This document shows positions 50,804-59,059 of a stretch of 64,000 nucleotides of DNA, piece after piece. The notes below the pieces were generated by a model. That model made no database searches. It was not told the DNA's origin and saw only the letters and a program-made list of their open reading frames with translations. Numbering within the stretch: the stretch's first letter is position 1; every line of letters begins with the position of its first letter. The DNA lies in assembly GCF_000816845.1 (NCBI RefSeq), contig NZ_CP006880.1, positions 682,001-746,000 on the forward strand. The letters run 5' to 3'. Made by a program: the position numbers and the translations under genes. Source of the stretch: Rhizobium gallicum bv. gallicum R602sp (GTDB lineage: Bacteria > Pseudomonadota > Alphaproteobacteria > Rhizobiales > Rhizobiaceae).

Positions 50804-52503
50804 GCGCATCCGTTCTTTCCGTCCGCGACCTGACCGTCAAGGCGCATCTCGACAGCGGGGTCCGCGTTCTGCTCGATGCGGTGTCGCTTGATCTCGCAAA
50901 AGGCGAAATTCTGGGTCTCGTCGGCGAAAGCGGCTCCGGCAAGAGCCTGTTCTGCCGCTCGCTCGTCCGCCTCCTGCCCTCCTCGCGACTAACGATCGAG
51001 ACAGGCATCGTGCTTCTGGAGGGCCGTGATCTCACCGCCGTCACCGATGCTGAGATGTTGAGCGTACGCGGCCGTGAAATTGGCATGATCTTCCAGAACC
51101 CCACCAGCCATCTCGACCCGGTCATGCGCATAGGCGACCAGATCGCTGAAGGCATCCGCTATCATCAGGACCTCAATGCGCGCGATGCGCGCGCGGCCGC
51201 CGTCGAGATCCTGGCGCAGGTCGGCTTTCCGGATCCCGTTCGGCACTTTGACAGCTATCCGCACGAATTTTCGGGCGGCATGCGCCAGCGCGCGATGATC
51301 GGCGTGGCGCTTTCCTGCAATCCGAAAATCCTGATCGCCGACGAGCCGACGACGGCACTCGACGTCACCATCCAGGCACAAATTCTCAACCTTCTGATGG
51401 ATCTGCGCGACAAGCGCGGGCTGTCCATCATTCTCATTACCCACGATCTCGGCATCGTGGCACAGACGTGCGACCGTATCGCCGTTATGCGTAATGGCAG
51501 GTTGCTGGAGGAAGGCCCGAAGCGGGCGATCCTCTCCCACCCGAAAGACCCCTACACGATCAATCTGATCCACAGCCATCCGTCCATGCCAGAGATTGGC
51601 GTCTCCGCCGGGAGCGAGACGGTGCGCTCAACAGGAGCGTTGAAGCCGCTTCTTGAGGTCGACGACTTGCACGTGCGATTTCCGTCCGTCGGCAGGCTCT
51701 TCAAAGGAGCTGCCGGCAAGGCCGTCAGCGCAGTTTCCGGCGTCAGCCTGATAATCATGCCGGGCGAGACGGTCGGGATCGTCGGCGAATCCGGAAGCGG
51801 CAAAAGCACGCTTGCCCGCGCCGTCCTCGGCCTGACGCCGATCTCTTCCGGCCATGTCAGTTTCGACGGCATTGACCTTGCCCAGCAGAGGAGAGCGGGA
51901 CTGGCTAAGCTGCGGCGGGAGACGGCGATGGTCTTCCAAGACCCATTCAACGCCCTGAACCCGCGGTTGACGATCGGCCAGACGCTGGCTGAGGTGCTGA
52001 CGGTGCAGGCCACGGTCGCCAAACTCGACATTCCGGCACGCATCGGCGAATTGCTCGACCTCGTCGGGCTCGACCGCGAATTCGCACACCGAAAGCCGCG
52101 CAGCATGAGCGGCGGCCAATGCCAACGGGCCGGAATTGCGCGGGCACTGGCTGTAAATCCGAAGATGATCGTTGCCGATGAATGCGTGGCGGCGCTGGAC
52201 GTGACCATTCAGGCGCAGATCATCGGCCTGTTCCGGGATCTGGCGGCCAAGATGGACCTGACGTTGATCTTCATTGCCCATGACCTGGCGACGGTGCGCC
52301 GTCTCTGCACACGCACCGTCGTCATGTACCGCGGCGAGGTGGTCGAGGAGGGGCCGTCCGAAGAGGTTTTTTCGCGGCCGAAGCATGCCTATACCGCCGC
52401 GCTGATCGCGGCGATCCCAGATATCGATCCGGATAAGCCCCGGCTCAAAGGCGTCGAACCGAAGCCGGGCGAACCGATCCAAACCATCAAACGCATGCCA
52501 TAA
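50800..52503 (+). CDS. Dipeptide-type ABC ATPase, fused DppD-DppF class
   Basis: A 567-aa protein with two complete nucleotide-binding domains. First: Walker A GESGSGKSL, signature FSGGMRQRAMIGVAL, Walker B ILIADEPTTALDVTIQ. Second: GESGSGKST, signature MSGGQCQRAGIARAL, and MIVADECVAALDVTIQ, with Cys where Pro is usual. The C-terminus has the oligopeptide-transporter tail HAYTAALIAAIPD. The ATG at 50800 overlaps the permease stop as ATGA; the longer upstream frame lies inside dppC. One fused ATPase instead of two subunits is common in rhizobia. Confidence 0.93.
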   Translation: MSASVLSVRDLTVKAHLDSGVRVLLDAVSLDLAKGEILGLVGESGSGKSLFCRSLVRLLPSSRLTIETGIVLLEGRDLTAVTDAEMLSVRGREIGMIFQNPTSHLDPVMRIGDQIAEGIRYHQDLNARDARAAAVEILAQVGFPDPVRHFDSYPHEFSGGMRQRAMIGVALSCNPKILIADEPTTALDVTIQAQILNLLMDLRDKRGLSIILITHDLGIVAQTCDRIAVMRNGRLLEEGPKRAILSHPKDPYTINLIHSHPSMPEIGVSAGSETVRSTGALKPLLEVDDLHVRFPSVGRLFKGAAGKAVSAVSGVSLIIMPGETVGIVGESGSGKSTLARAVLGLTPISSGHVSFDGIDLAQQRRAGLAKLRRETAMVFQDPFNALNPRLTIGQTLAEVLTVQATVAKLDIPARIGELLDLVGLDREFAHRKPRSMSGGQCQRAGIARALAVNPKMIVADECVAALDVTIQAQIIGLFRDLAAKMDLTLIFIAHDLATVRRLCTRTVVMYRGEVVEEGPSEEVFSRPKHAYTAALIAAIPDIDPDKPRLKGVEPKPGEPIQTIKRMP

Positions 52504-52522
52504 CAACGAAGGGAACGACATC

Positions 52523-54040
52523 ATGACAATCAGGTGGAAATCTATCGGGCTTGCCGCCTTCGCCGCTACCCTCACCATTAGCGCCAGCTATGCGCAAGCG
52601 GCCGGCGTTCTGACGATCGGCCGCCGCGAGGATTCGACGACATTCGACCCGATCAAGACGGCGCAGAACATCGACAACTGGGTTTTCTCGAACGTCTATG
52701 ACGTTCTGGTGCGGGTCGACAAGACCGGCACCAAGCTGGAGCCTGGCCTTGCCGAAAGCTGGACGACCTCGGATGACGGCCTGACCTATACGTTCAAGAT
52801 CCGCGATGCAAGGTTCTCCGACGGAACGCCGCTGACGGCCGAAGATGCCGTCTTCAGCCTCCTGCGCATTCGAGACGACGAAGGCTCGCTCTGGAGCGAT
52901 TCCTACAAGGTGATCGACACTGCGGTCGCAACCGATCCGCGCACGCTGACCATCAAGCTGAAGAACCCCTCCGCGCCATTCCTCTCAACGCTCGCGCTTC
53001 CGAACGCCTCGGTCATCTCCAAGGCGGGCATGGAATCCCTGGGCGCTGACGCTTATGCCGAAAGGCCGATCGCTTCCGGCGCTTTCATCGTGGAGGAATG
53101 GCGACGCGGTGACCGCATCATTCTCAAGAAAAACCCGAACTTCTGGCAGGCGGATCGGGTGAAGCTTGACGGTGTCGAGTGGATCTCGGTTCCTGACGAC
53201 AATACCCGCATGTTGAACGTTGAGGCGGGGGAACTGGATGCGGCGATTTTCGTGCCTTTCTCGCGCGTCGAGGAACTGAAGAAGGATCCGAACCTCAACG
53301 TGCTCACCGATCCCTCGACCCGCGAGGACCATCTTCTGATCAACCACGCCCATGGCGATCTGGGGAAGAGGGAAGTGCGCCAGGCGCTCGACATGGCGAT
53401 CGATAAGAGGGCGATCGTTGATGCCGTCACGTTCGGACAGGGTACGATCGCCAATTCCTACATTCCGAGGGGCGCGCTCTATCACTATGCCGACAACCTG
53501 CAGCGGCCCTACGATCCGGAAAAGGCCAAGCAAATGCTGGCGGATGCCGGCGTCTCCAACCTGACGCTCACTTATCTGCTGCGTGCCGGCGACGAAGTGG
53601 ATGAGCAGACGGCCGTGTTGATCCAGCAGCAGCTCGCCAAGGCCGGCATTACCGCCAATCTTCAGAAGGTCGATCCCAGCCAGGAATGGGATATGACTGT
53701 CAACGGCGACTACGACATTTCGGTCAACTACTGGACCAACGACATTCTCGACCCGGACCAAAAGACGACCTTCGTTCTCGGTCACGACTCCAACAACAAC
53801 TACATGACCAACTATAAAAGTGATGCGGTGAAGGGACTCGTCGCCAAGGCGCGTCAGGAACTTGATCCGGCCAAGCGCGCGCAGATGTATTTCGATCTGC
53901 AGAAAATGGCCAAGCAGGACGTGAACTGGATCGACCTCTATTACAGCCCCTACATCAACGTAGCGCGAAAGAACGTTGAGAATTTTTACCAGAACCCGCT
54001 CGGCCGGTTCTTCCTGGAAGACACTGTGAAGAACCAGTAG
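52523..54040 (+). CDS. Peptide-type ABC substrate-binding protein (SBP family 5)
   Basis: A 505-aa periplasmic protein. The signal peptide ends near SYAQA at residue 26. Family-5 segments include DSTTFDPIKTAQNID, PGLAESWTTSDDGLTYTFKIRDARFSDGTPLTAEDAVFS, GAFIVEEWRRGDRIILKKNPNFW and VRQALDMAIDKRAIVDAV. Ligands of the family are di- or oligopeptides, opines, nickel or small amides. In the PipR system of Pseudomonas a neighbouring transporter of this type takes up the signal precursor or the signal itself, so the same role is likely here. A hairpin at 54065-54092 follows. Confidence 0.92.
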   Translation: MTIRWKSIGLAAFAATLTISASYAQAAGVLTIGRREDSTTFDPIKTAQNIDNWVFSNVYDVLVRVDKTGTKLEPGLAESWTTSDDGLTYTFKIRDARFSDGTPLTAEDAVFSLLRIRDDEGSLWSDSYKVIDTAVATDPRTLTIKLKNPSAPFLSTLALPNASVISKAGMESLGADAYAERPIASGAFIVEEWRRGDRIILKKNPNFWQADRVKLDGVEWISVPDDNTRMLNVEAGELDAAIFVPFSRVEELKKDPNLNVLTDPSTREDHLLINHAHGDLGKREVRQALDMAIDKRAIVDAVTFGQGTIANSYIPRGALYHYADNLQRPYDPEKAKQMLADAGVSNLTLTYLLRAGDEVDEQTAVLIQQQLAKAGITANLQKVDPSQEWDMTVNGDYDISVNYWTNDILDPDQKTTFVLGHDSNNNYMTNYKSDAVKGLVAKARQELDPAKRAQMYFDLQKMAKQDVNWIDLYYSPYINVARKNVENFYQNPLGRFFLEDTVKNQ

Positions 54041-54064
54041 TTGTTGTGTTCAAACCTTGCGGCT

Positions 54065-54092
54065 AGGGGTCGCGCGTGCCTGCGCGACCCCT
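54065..54092. terminator. Strong hairpin between convergent genes
   Basis: AGGGGTCGCGC (54065-54075) pairs perfectly with GCGCGACCCCT (54082-54092) around a 6-nt loop. It lies between the transporter gene and the convergent SyrB-companion gene. No T run follows on either strand, so it may act as a bidirectional barrier or RNA-stabilising stem rather than a classical terminator. Confidence 0.5.
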
Positions 54093-54098
54093 GGCCCC

Positions 54099-54716
54099 TT
54101 ACGTGACATCAAAGCGCGCGAGCATCTTCTTGAGCTGCAGGTTCTGTGCATGAAGCCGTTCTGCCAGTAGTCTCTTGAGCCGCTTGTTTTCTGCATCAAG
54201 TGTAGTTACCTCCTCGAGGGAAACCGTATCCCGAGCCGTTACGGCCTCCACGCTTCGGGGCTTGTTCCTTCTCATCGCAACATGCGCGGTCGCGCGGAGG
54301 GGACCGCGCTTAACAGGCTCTCGAGGCGTTTTACCTGATGTTTTCTTGGGCTGAAACACCGGCGGGCTCTCCTGCACCGGTTCAACAGCTTCGGCAGTCG
54401 CAACAGTGGTCTCATTTCGCTTCGGCAGGCCGACCTTTGCGCCGTCACCTAATGATGTCGATGCCCCCGCAAGGCTGGCCTCGCCTGCGTGTCCGCCAGC
54501 TGAGGCCGAGTTCATCGCATCAGGCGCTACGCCTTCTCCGCCCTCGTCAGGCCTACCAGGTGTTGCATTTGATTTGAACAGATGCGGTGCCTTATCTTCC
54601 GCTTCACGAACCAAAGCCTTGAGATCGGTGTCACCCCAAATTGAGTTCGTTCGCGCCTTCGTCTGTCGTCGACCTGACTTGAATTCAACAACGAATTTCC
54701 GTTGTGGCGTTTTCAT
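54099..54716 (-). CDS. SyrB-associated protein with C-terminal leucine-rich coiled coil
   Basis: A 205-aa basic protein. The N-terminus (KFVVEFKSGRRQTKARTNSIWG) looks nucleic-acid binding; the middle (60-165) is low-complexity and probably disordered. The C-terminal 30 residues (LDAENKRLKRLLAERLHAQ, QLKKMLARF) form a short coiled coil very like the C-terminus of the SyrB protein encoded 277 bp upstream on the same strand. This could let the two proteins associate. Function unknown. AAGG lies about 10 nt before the ATG. Confidence 0.7.
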   Translation of the reverse strand: MKTPQRKFVVEFKSGRRQTKARTNSIWGDTDLKALVREAEDKAPHLFKSNATPGRPDEGGEGVAPDAMNSASAGGHAGEASLAGASTSLGDGAKVGLPKRNETTVATAEAVEPVQESPPVFQPKKTSGKTPREPVKRGPLRATAHVAMRRNKPRSVEAVTARDTVSLEEVTTLDAENKRLKRLLAERLHAQNLQLKKMLARFDVT

Positions 54717-54992
54717 ATGGCTTCAACCTTGAGCAAATCGCTAAATAGCAGGCGCCGAGCAGCGCGACTGCGTTCCTGTTGGAACCCATATATTGCCTTG
54801 CTGCGCGCTTCAACTGGCCAGTGTCGGAGAGAACGACGATTACTTCGCGCCAACAATCCCGTCGCAACGGTCATTTGAGCAGGAGCCATTCGCTCCAGCC
54901 CTCCTCAACGGAGAGACTGGATGCGCCGAGCCTCTGGAGCCGAAGATCAGGCGGCCGATCGAGCAGATGACCGCCTGGACGGTGTTCCTAGA

Positions 54993-55466
54993 TCAATCCA
55001 GCCCGAGCCTCTTGCGCAGCTCGACATTTTCCGAGCGCAATTTTTCCGCCAGGAGCTTGCGAAGCTTTTGGTTCTCTTTTTCGAGCTGGACTAGATCTGC
55101 CAACTCATCGCCGGCAGGAACAGGCTTCTCGTTTCTTTGAACTACGGGCGTCGCGGTCCGTTTCCAGTTATAGTAGGTTTGCTCCGATATGCCGGCACTC
55201 TTGATCGCATCCTTGAGAGTGCTCTTGCCTTCGGTGATTGCCTTTTCGATCAGCTTGAGCTTGCCGGTTTTTTCCTGTTCGCTGTACGTCCTGGGCTTGG
55301 CCACCTGTGACTTTGCGGCACTTGCCTTTGCCGCAGCTCGCGCCGGTTCGACGGTCGTCTTCTGACGCTGTGGTGGCTTCTGCTTCTTGGCAGAAGGTGC
55401 TTTTGCCTCTGCATCCGTCGCCTCAACTGCAGCAACCGGTCCTGGTGTGTTCTCGTTAGCCATCAT
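54993..55466 (-). CDS. syrB: SyrB-family transcriptional regulator
   Basis: A 157-aa protein closely matching the SyrB group of Sinorhizobium. It has an Ala/Pro/Lys-rich N-terminus, a transposase-OrfA-like HTH (KLKLIEKAITEGKSTLKDAIKSAGISEQTYYNWKR, 70-104) and a C-terminal leucine zipper (LVQLEKENQKLRKLLAEKL, then RKRLGLD). In S. meliloti SyrB lowers expression of syrM, a regulator of nodulation and exopolysaccharide genes. No syrM is in this window. GAGGAAGTA precedes two ATGs at 55466 and 55463. Confidence 0.87.
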   Translation of the reverse strand: MMANENTPGPVAAVEATDAEAKAPSAKKQKPPQRQKTTVEPARAAAKASAAKSQVAKPRTYSEQEKTGKLKLIEKAITEGKSTLKDAIKSAGISEQTYYNWKRTATPVVQRNEKPVPAGDELADLVQLEKENQKLRKLLAEKLRSENVELRKRLGLD

Positions 55467-55635
55467 TACTTCCTCTCTATTCGATCGCCTGTTTTCTGCT
55501 GAGTGAACTCCAGAGTCAACACTACCGCCAGCCTCCTCATTAGCAGTCGTTGAAGATGGGGAGATTTTCTGCGGCGATCGCTGTGCGCCTGGCGCTTAAA
55601 CGTCTCTCTGTCCTGAAGAACGCGCGTGCTTTTGA

Positions 55636-56924
55636 TTAGGGTATATCGCCCATTGCCGACGTCGACTCCTGAATGAGGGTGACCTCGAAGTTCTGACAAA
55701 CGTGTTGCGTGCGCCCTTGACCGATCATTGGTTGGGGCCTGGCGAGGCGGCCGACATGGGTGAAAGAAGTGAGTGCCTGGGCTGCAACGTATCGTGGATC
55801 GATAGCGACGGCGTCGGTGGCCAAGCTGCGCGCTGCGACATTTCCGGAACGGGTATGTGCGGATGCCCGCTCCCGCCCACGCAAGAAAAAACTCATACGC
55901 CTGGACATTGACTGCGCGCGCCCGAGTTAGCCGATCCTGATCGCCACGCGTGAGGTTCAGTTTGAGTGCGGCCACGATCTCCTGCTTGAGTTCATCCTGA
56001 ACCGCATAAATGTCGGTCAGGTCACGATCATACCGGCTGGCAGACATGTCCGCCGCTGCTTGCATCGATCAATTGCGCTGTGACACGAATCCGGTTGCCG
56101 GCCTTGCGCACGCTGCCCTCGAGCACGTAGCGGACGCCAAGCGCCCTGGCCATCTGTGGCACAGAGGCTGCTGCATTTTTGTATGCGAAAGACGAGTTGC
56201 GGGCGATCACGTGGAACTCAGACAGCTTCGAGAGGTCGGTAATGATATCCTCACTGATGCCGTCGGAGAAATATTCCTGTTCGGCATCGCCGCTCATATT
56301 GTTGAATGCCAATACGGCAATGGAGATTTTATCAGGATTGGCCGCAGTCAAAGGTATTTCCTTTGCGGGCGGCAGCGTCTGTACCGCCGCTGGGGGGCAG
56401 TTCCGATCTGGAGGGAATAGACCCGCATCGGCTCTGCAATATTTTTCAGATGAAGCTGGCCGAGATCAGTCACCGCAAGATCAAGCCGCGCTTTCACCTG
56501 GCGGTAAACATCTTCGGAGAGACAGATCGTGCCGGGCTTGGCAATTCCTCCTAAGCGTGCAGCGATGTTGACGGCGTCGCCCATTAAATCGCCGCCGCTC
56601 TCCTCGACCACATCGCCCACATGGATCCCGACCCGGAACTCGATGCGCTGCTCACGCGACACGCCGGTATTGCGATCGATCATGGCCGTCTGCACCTCGG
56701 TCGCGCAGCGCACGGCGTCCACGACGCTACGGAACTCGATAAGAATTCCGTCGCCTGTGCGCTTGACCAACGCGGCCATGATTGACATCGATTGTCGGGT
56801 CGATCAGATCGCTGCGCAGCGTCCGCAGCCGCGCTAGGATGCGATCCTCGTCCGCACCAGCAAGACGGCTGTAGCCGACTACATCGGCAACGAGGATCGC
56901 CGCAAGTTTTCGCGTCTCACTCAT
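55636..56924 (-). pseudogene. Frameshifted class III cyclase with TolB-like domain
   Basis: The conserved sequence of a cyclase like the one at the left edge is spread over five frame segments. LAAILVADVVGYSRLAGADED starts at 56924; LVKRTGDGILIEFRSVVDAV lies in a second frame from about 56785; SIAVLAFNNMSGDAEQEYFSDGI in a third from about 56330; SRYDRDLTDIYAVQDELKQEI in a fourth from about 56040; a TPR remnant (VAIDPRYVAAQALTSF) in a fifth near 55820. Four frameshifts make it non-functional. Upstream it retains the N-terminus and metal-site Asp. Confidence 0.85.
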
Positions 56925-57390
56925 AGCTAAAGTTCCCGTCGACCCAGATTAGCACATAGGCCAGAGAATGCTTCAGCATAGGAGCGAATTTATATGAGGT
57001 TTAGAGGCGAGGGGGCCCGTCAATTTGAGAAAATTGCGCCTAATGTTTGCGGCGAGCGGATTGATCGCGCAAGCAACCCGCCCCTCCGCGTTTTAGCGGG
57101 CACGGATGTCGCGACCGCGGAACTGGTCGTCTGCATAGGTCACCGAGCTGAACTATGCTTCCAGACACTGCGGGGTTCTTGTCCTTAACGCCCGAATTTG
57201 TCTCATAGGCTTGAGCGCCGATTCCAAATCCTCTGCCGGCATGGTTAGGCGTCTGGCTGCCGGAGCTGAGGGGCCCTGCCGATTGTTATCTTCAACGTGA
57301 TCAGGACCGGCACCGCGGCAGCTTTTCCGCTGTTGCTGATGAAAATGCTCTGGGGCTTTTGACGCGCTGGTTGGCATAGTTCCGACAAAA
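56925..57390. other. Intergenic stretch, no gene seen
   Basis: Short ORFs on both strands have no recognisable domain or Shine-Dalgarno. The stretch follows the cyclase pseudogene and may include more of its decayed surroundings. Confidence 0.4.
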
Positions 57391-58131
57391 CTAGCGCATC
57401 AACGATCGGGACGTCGGTGAAAGCCTCAGCACCTCGCTCGCCCGCCACGTGCGTCGCATGATTTGCGGTTCGATTTCCTGGGTCCACTTCCGCGACGCTG
57501 CAAGTGCGCCGAGATGAGTGGCGTAAGCTTGCGGCGTCGAGAAGCGGTAAAGAGCGACAAAAACTGATTCTCCTTCTCGGATCGGGAGCCTTGGGAACGT
57601 GTTGGCGCTGTGTTCGCTCATGAAGGTTGCAGGCACAGTCGCGCCACTTTCGAGAAGCGGTAAGCGGAGCTCATTTTCGAAGAAAGTAGCAAAAGCCTCC
57701 TCTTTACCCGGCGCAGTGTAATGGATCGCGCAAAGAAACAGCGCGGACGACTCCAAAGTGCTGCCGCAGGTCGGTCGCGCTGCGGCGGACAGTTGAGAGC
57801 TCGGGTCGAGGTTGGCAGGGCGCAGCAGCAGAACATTGTCGGAATTAACCATTGTGCCGTTGGCGACATCACGATGGCGCGCCCAGACGGGGCCTCCGTA
57901 AAAGCGGCCGAGCGCCTCTCTTCGAGCCTCCATATTCGCAAAGCCGCGCAACCAGACGAAGCTGTCGGTATCATCGAGGTCGCGAAACTGAGCCACGACG
58001 CGTATGCCAGCTTCCTCCTGTGTCTCCAGAAATTCTCGATCGAAAACCTCGATCAGCGTTTCGCGCGCAGCCGGATGGAGACGGTACTGGCGGAGTTCGA
58101 AGACTGAATCGGCTGACGTGGCGTCACGCAT
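57391..58131 (-). CDS. NIPSNAP-family protein
   Basis: A 246-aa protein with two ferredoxin-like repeats. The N-terminal NIPSNAP domain is FELRQYRLHPAARETLIEVFDREF, then FVWLRGFANMEARREALGRFYGGPVWARHR, with the family DDTDSFVWLR pattern. The second half (ALFLCAIHYTAPGKEEAFATFFENEL) is a similar fold. The biochemical role of bacterial NIPSNAP proteins is not settled. GAGGGATCA precedes the ATG. It is divergent from the TetR gene, and two TetR-type operators lie 16-60 bp upstream, so it is probably the direct target. Confidence 0.82.
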   Translation of the reverse strand: MRDATSADSVFELRQYRLHPAARETLIEVFDREFLETQEEAGIRVVAQFRDLDDTDSFVWLRGFANMEARREALGRFYGGPVWARHRDVANGTMVNSDNVLLLRPANLDPSSQLSAAARPTCGSTLESSALFLCAIHYTAPGKEEAFATFFENELRLPLLESGATVPATFMSEHSANTFPRLPIREGESVFVALYRFSTPQAYATHLGALAASRKWTQEIEPQIMRRTWRASEVLRLSPTSRSLMR

Positions 58132-58146
58132 TGATCCCTCAAAAAA

Positions 58147-58190
58147 ACAGGATGGTTGTCCTGTTTTTAATTACAGGTCGATTGTCCTGT
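58147..58190. promoter_or_regulatory. Two TetR-type operators in tandem
   Basis: ACAGGA-N6-TCCTGT at 58147-58164 and ACAGGT-N6-TCCTGT at 58173-58190 have centres 26 bp apart. They lie between the divergent NIPSNAP and TetR genes and overlap the likely promoters of both. Half-sites are identical except for one base. Confidence 0.78.
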
Positions 58191-58218
58191 TTGTCAAGTT
58201 ATGTTACAGAGCTCTTCA

Positions 58219-58845
58219 ATGGCGAAGCGTCTGCAGAAGCGAAGATCGAACAATCCGGAAGGCGTAAAAAGGCGCATTGTCGACACCGCTTTCAACGCCT
58301 TCACTACCCGTGGCTACAGCGTTACTACCGTTCAGGATCTCAAGGCGGCCGCGCACGTAACAGGTGGAGCGTTCTCACATCACTTCCCGACAAAGAAGGA
58401 ACTGGGCCTTGCCGTTTTGAACGGCAATGTCGCCGACGCGGTCGAGGAAACTTGGATCAAGCCGATATTACAGGCTAAGACGGCATCCGACGGCATAGAA
58501 GCCATATTCACCAAGATCATACGAGAACTGGATCAACAGGGCTTTGTGTCTGGATGTCCGCTCGGCAATATGGTGAGCGAACCGGCCGCACAAGATGGCG
58601 CCATGCGGGAGGCCGCCATCGCAATCCTCGCGCAATGGAGAAGCGAACTTGCGCAAAAGATCCGCGCGGATCAACTCGCCGGACACTACGCTCACCTTGA
58701 TGCGGAGGCCGCATCAATTTTCATAATTGCATCATACTGGGGCGCAATGGGAATCGCGAAGGCAAGCCAGAGCAGTTCTGCTCTCAAAGACTGCGGCCAG
58801 GAACTACTGAGATACTTTGATCTTTGTCCGAGCCAGAAACCATGA
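58219..58845 (+). CDS. TetR-family transcriptional regulator
   Basis: A 208-aa repressor of the TetR class. The HTH is at residues 15-60 (RRIVDTAFNAFTTRGYSVTTVQDLKAAAHVTGGAFSHHFPTKKEL). The ligand-binding domain has GCPLGNMVSEPAAQDGAMREA, a segment seen in NemR/AcrR-like quinone or electrophile sensors with a single Cys. An ATG at 58201 would add six residues; the ATG at 58219 is preceded by GAG only, so the start is uncertain. It should bind the two operators upstream and repress itself and the NIPSNAP gene. Confidence 0.9.
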   Translation: MAKRLQKRRSNNPEGVKRRIVDTAFNAFTTRGYSVTTVQDLKAAAHVTGGAFSHHFPTKKELGLAVLNGNVADAVEETWIKPILQAKTASDGIEAIFTKIIRELDQQGFVSGCPLGNMVSEPAAQDGAMREAAIAILAQWRSELAQKIRADQLAGHYAHLDAEAASIFIIASYWGAMGIAKASQSSSALKDCGQELLRYFDLCPSQKP

Positions 58846-59059
58846 AACGACAGCGGCGCAAAGCCCGCAGCTTGCGCCGTGACGGCTTCGAAGTGCTCAG
58901 GCCGCGGCTCCAGCGAGATCGCCTGATTTTGGGCGGCATCTCCTCCGACACTGGCTGATGGAAGCGGTCAGTCTCTGCAGCTATTCTCAGGCTCTGCCCG
59001 AAGCTATGCTGGCGCTGGTGCATATGGATACCATGGCTGTTCGATCGGGAGGCACCATT

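Noticed and set aside
54993..55466. Insertion-sequence OrfA transposase
   Set aside because: The HTH is OrfA-like, but there is no OrfB, no inverted repeats or target duplication, and the full-length match is to SyrB.
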